Assembly: GCA_004014935.1 (NCBI GenBank) | Contig: CP025322.1 | Coordinates: 868,001-932,000 of the forward strand | Length of the DNA stretch: 64,000 nucleotides | Reading direction: 5' to 3' | Source: Saccharomycopsis malanga | Lineage: Eukaryota > Ascomycota > Saccharomycetes > Ascoideales > Saccharomycopsidaceae | Shown here: positions 9,087 through 17,429 of the stretch, in pieces | How the letters are laid out: the number at the start of each line of letters is the position of its first letter | Position numbering within the stretch: the stretch's first letter is position 1 | The notes under the pieces: model-generated | Seen by the model: the letters and a program-made list of their open reading frames with translations, nothing else | Told to the model about the DNA's origin: nothing | The model's database searches: none | Position numbers and translations under genes: made by a program

Positions 9087-11919
9087 GCTAGTGTAATGAT
9101 TTGCTGAGACCAGGTTCTGTTTTCTATTCTTTTTCCCCCTTGTTATACGTGACAATACTTACCTTTTGCAATTTTTTTTTTTTTTGCTTGTAGAATAGAT
9201 CCCAAGGTTACTGTTTGACATAATGAACAAAGGTTTCAAAAGCATACACGTTAAGTGTTCGAAAGATACAATAAAAGTCTATAGATCTAAAGGCTTCAAT
9301 TTAAAAACGTAAATTTTGCTCATTTCTCATTTTTCGGTGGTATATGTTATTACATGCTGTAGTGTTGCGTTGAAGTGCCAAACTTAGCATATTATAAATG
9401 ACTATATTAAAGTGTTTGTTCCTATTTAGCAAGGTATTTTACATATTATGAAATTTTACCATACCTCAAATTACAGTGTACATTTATTTTCAGTTTTGAT
9501 GAAAAGAAAATGAACAGTGTAGTGCTGTATGAAGATTTAACTAAGTAATAAAGCAAAAGGATGTAATTGTGTGTAATTATTTTATTCGAAGTGATTCTGG
9601 TAGGACGTGAAAATAAATGATTTTATGCGTAGAAACATACTAATTCACAAATAGTTCAAACAAAAAAGGTCAACAGATTTCAGGTGATCCTAGTAAAATT
9701 ACAAGCAAATGTTATTAATCATCTTGCAGACTCATACGATATTATAAAACAACTTATCTAGTGGCTTTGAGAAAGCCGCTGTGCTTTGGAGTGATCATTT
9801 TAAGAGTTGAGACATAAAAAGTCGGTAAAATGTTGTTCCTAGAGATTGGGTAAATGCTTAAATCTTGAAAAAGTTCCTATTTTGTTGCTACAAAAAATTG
9901 GAAATAAGGTAAAAAACAATGCCTTCAATTCGGAAAAAAGCTTCAAAAGGGAAAGAGCTTGAATATAATAAGATCCATTTATTTTTCAAGGCACGTATTT
10001 TGACATACATTTTGCCACACAAGTTTTCCACTATTTACTTCTTTTTTCTGTTAAGATTAATTAGTTTTAAATATAAAAACTGCAGGATGAGTTAAAACTA
10101 CAAACAAGAGTTCTAGAAAACTTTCTGAAAAATACCACGCTATGAATAAGAGCGAGACAAGTGGACATGGAAAAGAAGCAAAGAACGGTATAAAGAACAT
10201 TCAGGAATTCATCCTTTGAACGAAAGATCAGAATCAAGGATCGGAGTTGGTGATTTGTGGAAAGCAGAAAATCGATTAACAGGGTTTTTTTGCTGCATTG
10301 TTCTAGAACACGGCAAAAGTCTTCTAGAAAATTGTATTGAAAAACTGTATTTTAGTACTATTAGATGAGTATATTAACAAGGCCGGACTGTCATATGGGC
10401 AACCTAAGGGCTACGTAGAAATTTAATACGTGGTGCATATGGTGTCAGAACCAATGGACAATTTCATATATCTTCATAATGACCTATTAATGTGATGGCG
10501 ATGCTGGTGTTTCAGCGAGCAAGATTAATTAGAGTTGAAATAGGCTAATATTTTTTTAGTTGTTTGCCATTTATTTCTCGGTAACAACAGCATTAAATAG
10601 TATCAGTGGAAAGCTAATTGCCAAAAGAGGCAGATATATGCATACAAAAAAATAAAAAGTACAGTTTTGTTGGAATATAAGAAATTACGACAACCATTTC
10701 GGCACATTTAAAATTTCAGCTGTTTTGCAGCGCAAATCATGGAATCGCTAATCAACTGTATTATCGTACTACCACTACAACATAGAAATACCACGCCTCA
10801 ATTGTCGCACTAACTTGCGAATAAATAAACATGGTTACTCAAAAATACCCAAATTCTCATCCAATCCAGAAACAATTGCCTAAAAAGGCCCTATAAACAC
10901 AAGGGTTACGAGCTTGTGCATCTCATATATCCTGGTCTCGCTTGTATGCGATGGTGTTATCACTAATCTGGGGGTCCTCTTTTCGGCTTTCTTTACTATT
11001 CTTTTAGAACTACTCGTTGAAAAGCCTCATCACTTATCTTTTCAATCACGGCTTAGTTTTTAGCATTGTAGTTCTGTCTCAGTAGTGTACAACGAACGGT
11101 CAACGGCCCTGTTGCAATTTCATGTTTGCTTATCGTCACTCGCACTACTGTACCGCCGATTGCCTCGTCTTGTGGTATTCAACGTGCCAACAATACCCAC
11201 AGATCGTAATATAGCATTGAAGAAACATCCCTGAACAGCATTTATTACTAAATACTGCCAGAACTCTCTATATCTGTCTCAACGTCATAATAATTTAGCG
11301 TTTCCCTACAGACTCTCTTGTCACCTTGCTCGACATTTATTGCTGGATATATATAACCACTGTTGGCTTTTGAGTCTTCATAATTCCCCGCGCTTTTCTC
11401 TTTTCTTCGTTATTCTGTCGTGTTTCACTATCATCTATCCAACATCAACGTACTACATCTATTCATTATCATCTGAACTGTTTTCTCCCTTCCAGGCTGC
11501 CTATTGTTTAGGTTACAACTGTACACAGAAAATTTTACTGGAAAACTGCAAAAAAAATAAAAAATAAAAGAGAAAGTATAATATTGTAACTTGAGACAAA
11601 AATAGCAAATAAAAAACTACAACGGCGAAACTGTCTTAGACCATTTCTCGGTTTCAATACAAACAACTGAAGCTTAACCTGTTTGCTCTTCACCGAGGCT
11701 TACTATTATTATATCATTATTTGCTTTTCTGCTGGTGCTTTAACTACTTTTTCAGCTTCTTAGTTCTCATCAATTCCTTGCGCCATCAATAACCTCCTTA
11801 CCTGTCATACTTTCTATGTTTGTTTTTGTTTGTGGTTTCTCAATTTCCAACTCCAATTCTCTGGGCTTGCTACAGTATTCGCCACATAGTGTCTCTATTC
11901 ACCATTCTGTCATATTATC
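9087..11919. other. 2.8 kb gene-free stretch upstream of PDE1
   Basis: No coding frame of note on either strand, no tRNA and no recognisable snRNA. From about 11270 to 11900 the + strand is pyrimidine-rich (runs of CTT and TTC), as in long 5' leaders of CTG-clade genes. The frame at 11340-11567 (75 codons) would be an upstream ORF if the leader is that long. The region before 10800 is AT-rich and featureless to me. Confidence 0.6.
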
Positions 11920-13632
11920 ATGGAAAAGACAAATTATATAGCCAATAACCCTATCAACAATGCCTCCACTTCCACAACCACCACTTCCTTTTCTTCTTCT
12001 CTCACATCTCCTTCTTCCTCCGTCCCTCCTCCGACAGATGCTTTTTTCGATCTATCAACACCAGCAAACAATGACGTTAATTTTGATTTGACTGTGTTGG
12101 GGTCTTCTGGTGGCCCTATCGATGGCAGAACTTGTTCATATCTTGTAAAAACGTCCAACATTAGTTACGCCGATATTGTTTCTCAAGACTTGCCGGGAAG
12201 ATTGATTTGTATCGATGCAGGCTGTGGAATAGCAGGTATAAATGACATCATCCTAGAAGAAAATAGACATTTGTTTGGAAATAACAGCAACCTTGAGTAT
12301 GATTCGCAAAGTAACATCAAACCTATAACGAAAGCCACAAGTGATTTACAAAAGCACAGTTATTCCTATCCACCAGTACCATCTTCAGTCTCTCATTCTT
12401 CCTCTTCTACTAATGTTTCTCAAAGCCGTGACATATCTTCACAATCGTCGGAAAACCCTATAAAGCTCATGAAAAATCAAATTAAGTCTAACAGTTTTCG
12501 TAATCTACTCAAGAGAAATTTTTCAAAGTTCGGTGACGATTGCAATTTTTTATTTGGTAACAAAACCGCTAATAGCCAAAACTTCGACAACCTTCAAGTT
12601 ATGATTGAAAAGTCATATAATCAGAATTTCCTACTACGCTCATACGAAGATTCTATGCATATCACCCTGTATACTAATTGCCCACTTAGAATTTTTGATT
12701 TGGATTGCAAAAAACTCAATCTTTCGTCTTATCAATTAACCATGAAAATACTACACAACGTCACTGAATATTTAATAACACATCCCCATTTGGACCATAT
12801 ATCAGGCTTGGTGATAAATTCCGCGGGTTTTGTCAATAAAGTGAGGGCCAAAAAAGTATATGGTTCTGAGTTTACAATTAATGCTTTAAAAAATTACGTG
12901 TTCAATGGCATCATTTGGCCCAATCTACAGTGCGATGTAAATGGTAGTTTTTTGAGATTAATGAGTTTTGAATCCTCATCAGAACCTAATACAATCACCA
13001 ATGCAGTGTCTTGCACTCTGCAACAGGATACTAACAAGCACAGTGATAATGTTGTATATTTGAATGAAAATTATCATGTAAAACCGTTCTCAGTCAACCA
13101 TGGAGTTATCTCCGATGGTTCCAGTTTACAACATGGCGATGCAGTTTACCAGTCTAGTACTTATCTTATTAAAAGTCTTCAAAGCAACAAGTTTATATTA
13201 ATATTTGGAGATTTGGAAACTTCTGGTAAAAATCGTGAAATCTGGGACAATGCTGCCTCGTTAGTATTATTCAACAAACTAAGCGGCATCATTATTGAAT
13301 GTTCCACTTATAATGTCCCTGTCAATACACCTTTATTTGGCCACTTAACGCCCAGCCATTTATATAACGAGTTGACTTATCTATCAAATAAAGTGCTCAG
13401 TCTTTATGAGTCATCCACTCCATCACAACAACAATTCTTTAACCAGACAAATTTTAATGTTAATAGACCTTTACAAAATTTGAAAATTTTAATTTCACAT
13501 GTCAAAGAAGATGCCTCTTCCGGCAAAGATCCTCGGAAAATCATCTTGTCTCAACTAACAGCCTTGAATGAAAAATATCAGTTAGGCTGTTCATTTACTA
13601 TTGCATTCCCTGGTTTAACTTATTCTTTATAA
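11920..13632 (+). CDS. PDE1: Low-affinity cAMP phosphodiesterase Pde1 (class II)
   Basis: Hydrolyses 3',5'-cyclic AMP, lowering Ras/PKA signalling. The 570-residue protein has the class II metallo-beta-lactamase fold: an N-terminal strand FDLTVLGSSGGP, CSYLVK, LICIDAGCGIAG, and the zinc-binding signature HPHLDH at residues 288-293 followed by ISGLVINSAGF, then GVISDG and FGDLETSG further on, and SGIIIECSTYN with HLTPSHL near the end. It is longer than S. cerevisiae Pde1 (about 370) because of a Ser/Thr-rich N-terminus and an insert at about residues 120-220 (Ser/Asn-rich). The ATG at 11920 is the first in frame. Confidence 0.93.
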   Translation: MEKTNYIANNPINNASTSTTTTSFSSSLTSPSSSVPPPTDAFFDLSTPANNDVNFDLTVLGSSGGPIDGRTCSYLVKTSNISYADIVSQDLPGRLICIDAGCGIAGINDIILEENRHLFGNNSNLEYDSQSNIKPITKATSDLQKHSYSYPPVPSSVSHSSSSTNVSQSRDISSQSSENPIKLMKNQIKSNSFRNLLKRNFSKFGDDCNFLFGNKTANSQNFDNLQVMIEKSYNQNFLLRSYEDSMHITLYTNCPLRIFDLDCKKLNLSSYQLTMKILHNVTEYLITHPHLDHISGLVINSAGFVNKVRAKKVYGSEFTINALKNYVFNGIIWPNLQCDVNGSFLRLMSFESSSEPNTITNAVSCTLQQDTNKHSDNVVYLNENYHVKPFSVNHGVISDGSSLQHGDAVYQSSTYLIKSLQSNKFILIFGDLETSGKNREIWDNAASLVLFNKLSGIIIECSTYNVPVNTPLFGHLTPSHLYNELTYLSNKVLSLYESSTPSQQQFFNQTNFNVNRPLQNLKILISHVKEDASSGKDPRKIILSQLTALNEKYQLGCSFTIAFPGLTYSL

Positions 13633-14215
13633 TATCCGTTTTTCTGGTTTCGGTTTTGGTTTTCAATTTTTCTTCCTTTCATGATTGCTATGCTTCTTCT
13701 AATTTACTTTTTTATTTTTTTTGTTCACTTTGTGTTATTGCATCAGCAACCTTTAATTGGACTCTTTTTGTTAAAGTTTTAATTAGTTGGCTTAATTTGC
13801 ATTTTGCAATCCATATACATATTTCACTGTTTCGTCCAGTTTACTTTGTATTACAGTCGGTTAACCATATCACCAATGTTTCAGTAATACCTGAATTAGT
13901 AGACATAATACTAGTAGCATATTCAACCAGCATAATTGATTGAAATCTGCATTCGGTAGCTTTTACCTAAAAATAAATACTTTCAAATGTTTTGGTTCAT
14001 TGTAGTGCTTAATGTTTTACTGGCATAAAATTGGTGATAAAATGAGCTTATAAATAATAAAAATAAAACTACGTTAACACGTTGGTTGATTCAAAAAATC
14101 CATAGAAATTTTATTTTAAAGTTCATCATTTCCAACCTATCTATTTCGATAACAAACAAGAAGGTAACAATGGAAAAAAAGAATAGGAAAAAATGTAACA
14201 AATCATTACACACAA
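13633..14215. other. Convergent intergenic region PDE1/RET2
   Basis: Only 3' flanks of two convergent genes. T-rich just after PDE1, A/T-rich before the RET2 stop. No gene or structured element seen; the 95-codon frame at 13656-13943 has no protein-like features. Confidence 0.6.
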
Positions 14216-15928
14216 TCAAACAATACTGAAACTCTCGCTTATAACATTGGAGACAAAATCATAAGGCAAGGATTCGTCCTCGTTATCTATGCTTAGCAAG
14301 TCTTTGATTTCGACACCAGCAAAGTTGACCTTGTTGCTTTGCAATACAAAGCTGACGTACATTGGGAACAAGTAATCTTCTTCAGTAGATTCCACAAAGA
14401 ATTCAATAGCACCAGTTGGGTCTTCATAGCTGATCTCCTTGACAATAAATTGCAAAGTGTCGTTGTCTACGGTATGGAACTCAATGTTATCATCTTCAGA
14501 TCTCAATTGAGCGTTGCTGGCGCCACCGACCTCAGGAATGATAACCTCCAAATTTTTCAATACAATCTGTTCATCGATCAATTTGTCTTGCAATTCGTAT
14601 TCAATAGTAACATTAATGCCACCTTTTTGCTCAGTAGTCCAAATAGAGAAAGTGACAGGCAAATATTGTTTGTCTTCATCTTTACCGAGCCCTCTCCATC
14701 TAAGAACACCCAAAGATTGGTCATTAGATGGAAAAGATTTCTTCTGGTCCTTTAAAGTAATGATATTTGAATTGAACTTGGCTCTGTCTACATTTGGATG
14801 GGTTTTGAACTGAAGGCCGCTCTTCTTATCCAATGGCGACAAAATCAATTTACAATGAGCCAAATCTGGATTATTGATACGTAACTGCAAATCACCCTTA
14901 ATTTCGGAGGATTTTATTGAGCCATCTCTTAAAATTTCAGCAGAAATCTTTTCGTTGACAGTAATCAAAACACCATTGTTTTCAACTTCTGGAACTTCTG
15001 GTTTGCCAATGGTGGATGAGGCAACAAGTTGTGCTTGTTGTTGCAACTGTTCCTCCTGCTGCTGCTGCTGGAGAAGATGTTGTTGTTGCTGCTGTTTGTA
15101 AGTGGAAGTTCCGGTTTCGGTCAACAATGGGGTAAAATCGGAAGTGTTGGAAGTCTTCTTTTTGCCTAATTGTAAGCCACCTCTGCTTGGAACCAACTTG
15201 CTGTTGATAACAGAAGCGTTAGCATAACCAGCAGTTGGATCCTCTTCATCATCAAGATAAGTAGGTGTCTTATAAGAGTTTTGTCCGAAACCGCCAGATC
15301 CACCAATTGCACCAGAAGATCCACCATAAGATGAGGGTTGACCGCCAGCAAGACTAGCGTAAGCAGCTTCATTGGTACGTCTTTCAAGCTCCCTTCTGTG
15401 GATTTCCTTGGCCTTACGTTTTCTCTCTTCTGCAGCTTCCAATTCTTTGTTTCTATCGATTATCTCTTGAAGCTTCTCCTCATGAGAGTCCATTTCCAAA
15501 TACTTACTGACTTGGCTGGTGGTCAAGTTCTCCTTGTACCCTTCGGTGATGATCTCATCGAAAGCATTCAAGATTTCAAAGCTGTTGAGAAAAATATCAC
15601 TTGAGTCAAGAGCGCTGCTAGTAACACCAAGGCTAGAACCTCTCAAAAGTGACGAGACAGTTTTAGAGAAAAGCTGTAAAGTGTCCATGTCTTGAATAAT
15701 ATTGGAGTTCAAGTTGGTGATAATCAACAAAATAAAACTTTCAACCGGTTGGTACAAATATCTGATCAAATCGCTGTCGATTGTGGTGTGTTGTGAATCA
15801 TTCTCTAATAATAAACTGCTAAAGTTTGTCAAATATGCTGTGATCGAGTCCTTGGACATCTCTTTAAATTGTCTGGACAACAATGGTTTCCCAGTGTTGG
15901 AACATATGGCCGCCGATAAAACTGCCAT
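14216..15928 (-). CDS. RET2: Coatomer subunit delta (delta-COP)
   Basis: Part of the COPI coat for Golgi-to-ER retrograde transport. 570 residues, close to S. cerevisiae Ret2 (546). The N-terminus MAVLSAAICSNTGKPLLSRQ is the conserved longin-like start of delta-COP, followed by the helical linker (KLQEIIDRNKELEAAEERKRKAKEI), a glycine-rich and polyglutamine linker (about 200-300), and a C-terminal mu-homology domain from about residue 315 (ITVNEKISAEILRDGS to the end), including SPLDKKSGLQFKTHPNVD and LGVLRWR. Start chosen at the conserved MAVLSA. Confidence 0.95.
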   Translation of the reverse strand: MAVLSAAICSNTGKPLLSRQFKEMSKDSITAYLTNFSSLLLENDSQHTTIDSDLIRYLYQPVESFILLIITNLNSNIIQDMDTLQLFSKTVSSLLRGSSLGVTSSALDSSDIFLNSFEILNAFDEIITEGYKENLTTSQVSKYLEMDSHEEKLQEIIDRNKELEAAEERKRKAKEIHRRELERRTNEAAYASLAGGQPSSYGGSSGAIGGSGGFGQNSYKTPTYLDDEEDPTAGYANASVINSKLVPSRGGLQLGKKKTSNTSDFTPLLTETGTSTYKQQQQQHLLQQQQQEEQLQQQAQLVASSTIGKPEVPEVENNGVLITVNEKISAEILRDGSIKSSEIKGDLQLRINNPDLAHCKLILSPLDKKSGLQFKTHPNVDRAKFNSNIITLKDQKKSFPSNDQSLGVLRWRGLGKDEDKQYLPVTFSIWTTEQKGGINVTIEYELQDKLIDEQIVLKNLEVIIPEVGGASNAQLRSEDDNIEFHTVDNDTLQFIVKEISYEDPTGAIEFFVESTEEDYLFPMYVSFVLQSNKVNFAGVEIKDLLSIDNEDESLPYDFVSNVISESFSIV

Positions 15929-16239
15929 GATTACTTGATGGTTTTATAAAGAGTATTTGATAATTTAATTCAATCTTATTATGATGACAAGTCGCTCTTT
16001 GATATATTGTTGCTTGTTTTATCTTTGATATCCTGACCGAAATTGAACCCTAAACTGCTCGGCTGATTGAACAACTTTAAAGATGAACCGATCAAAATCA
16101 ATTAATTTGCACACCAACTTCGCCAAACACTATTACCATATAAAACTTGACAAGTTTCAGAAAAAACAACAACGACCAAGAAATCATGGCAAAAATAGGT
16201 CACATGATCATCTTTTAATAATATTAAAAAAAAAGGAAA
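15929..16239. other. RET2 promoter region
   Basis: The 5' flank of RET2 up to the 3' end of tRNA-Trp. AT-rich; a run of A at 16220-16234 lies just beyond the tRNA 3' end and on the tRNA strand reads as an oligo-T Pol III terminator. No gene. Confidence 0.55.
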
Positions 16240-16323
16240 TGACATGGACAGGAATTGAACCTGCAACCCTTCGATGGCACGGGTATACTGGAGTCGAAAG
16301 CTCTACCATTGAGCCACCACATC
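16240..16323 (-). tRNA. tRNA-Trp(CCA) with 12-nt intron
   Basis: On the reverse strand the sequence folds as a tRNA: acceptor GATGTGG/CCATGTC with two G-U pairs, discriminator A at 16240, D arm GCTC..GAGC, anticodon stem TTCGA/TCGAA, and T arm with the B box GGTTCAATTCC. The anticodon CCA is at complement 16289-16291, followed by G37 and a 12-nt intron at 16276-16287, in the position used by yeast tRNA-Trp introns. The D-arm and anticodon-arm sequences match yeast tRNA-Trp closely. An oligo-T stretch follows at the 3' end. Confidence 0.95.
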
Positions 16324-16468
16324 ATCCTTAATAAAAAAAATTTTTGTGTGAGATATATTGTGTTATGTAAGTTGCTTTTGGTTTGCACACGAAAACATAA
16401 CCTGGAGGACTAGTTTCTATCCATATATATAAGAGTAAACTAAATATTGAATATGCTTTTATATATAG

Positions 16469-16648
16469 ATGTCTTCCATGAGAAAATTTTTCTTTAGAGA
16501 TTGTACATGGGCTTATTATAAGTGTAAGTAGTAAGCTTTTTGTAGGTAGTCTGCAGAGTCAGCTTACTAACCTCAACTATCACTTCATTGAGTAGACAAG
16601 ACATTCATTAATCCATTAATTACATTTAAAAAGGAAAGTGATTTGTAG
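16469..16648 (+). CDS. Candidate spliced 35-residue microprotein
   Basis: Proposed exons 16469-16523 and 16596-16648. The 72-nt intron has all yeast signals in order: GTAAGT at 16524-16529, TACTAAC at 16565-16571, TAG at 16593-16595. Splicing continues the frame and yields 35 residues beginning MSSMRKFFFRDCTWAYYK, with a basic, aromatic-rich N-terminus; unspliced, the frame ends two codons after the donor. A TATA-like run (ATATATAAG) lies about 40 bp upstream. I do not recognise the protein. It could instead be a spliced non-coding RNA or a chance arrangement. Confidence 0.3.
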
Positions 16649-16955
16649 CTACTATTTACCCCAAATCTCGTCTGTTTGAAGTGAATTTTTGAAGATATAA
16701 TTGAATCAAAAAAAAAGCCTGTATTTTTTAATAAGGTTATGTCAAAAGTTTGATACTTTTATCTATTCTTAGCCTCGGGCAATACAATATGCAGCAAATC
16801 TAATGAGAGAATCATTTTTTTGCTCGATGTGTACATATTGTCATATAATTATAACTAGGTAATAGTATTAGTTAGTGAAATAGTAATAAATGTGGCGATA
16901 GTACCCTCAATGACCTACACGTTTCATATTTATGATACATTATATTAATATATTA
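16649..16955. other. Non-coding flank before SINE-like copy 1
   Basis: AT-rich, no coding pattern. Its last nine bases, AATATATTA (16947-16955), are the 5' copy of the presumed target-site duplication. Confidence 0.5.
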
Positions 16956-17275
16956 GCCACTGGGCCATTTGGCCCAATCTAATAGGAACACGGGTTCGAT
17001 TCCCAAGACGACACTTTTACTCGCTGCTCTTTATGATGCTGAACGTGATTTCACAGGCAAGTGCAAATGACTGAAACACGACCTAGACCAAAGTCTAGTG
17101 CTTACTTTCCAACCCATCGGGTGTTCAGGAAAAAGACGGTGGGCAGCTAACAATGACCGGGACATGATTGGGTTTTCCCCACTGGGTTTTACCAAGTCCC
17201 CTTAGACATAGCGCGTATGTACGAAACTGATATGTATTGGGCTTGATATACATGATATTATTATTATTATTTATC
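16956..17275 (+). mobile_element. SINE-like element, copy 1, with tRNA-like head and (TTA)n tail
   Basis: A 320-bp unit between a 9-bp direct repeat AATATATTA (16947-16955 and 17276-17284; AT-rich, so weak alone). The head holds a perfect Pol III B box, GGTTCGATTCC (16993-17003), preceded by an A-box-like TGGCCCAATCTAATAGG (16970-16986); the A-B spacing is too short for a whole tRNA, so the anticodon arm is missing. The body (about 17040-17250) matches copy 2 (39464-39692) at roughly 80% or better by eye, over ~200 bp. It includes a conserved hairpin CTAGAC-CAAA-GTCTAG and the conserved AACCCATCGGGTGTTCAG. It ends in a (TTA)n tract (17257-17272). No coding capacity. Layout fits a tRNA-derived SINE. 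Confidence 0.75.
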
Positions 17276-17429
17276 AATATATTAACTTTAGGTAATGAGT
17301 GAAAGAGTTTTACAAGAAATATTAAAAATGGAGCAAAAAACAAATAGCAGATAATAACCTATGAAACTGAAGAAGAAAGCAAATTTTTATCATTATTTTT
17401 TTTTGACTGTAGTTTGTATGGTATCACGT

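Noticed and set aside
9087-11919. Telomerase RNA or another known non-coding RNA in the long spacer
   Set aside because: I looked for template-like repeats resembling the C-strand telomere units known from Candida species and for snRNA signatures and found none; the species' telomere repeat is unknown, so this is not conclusive.
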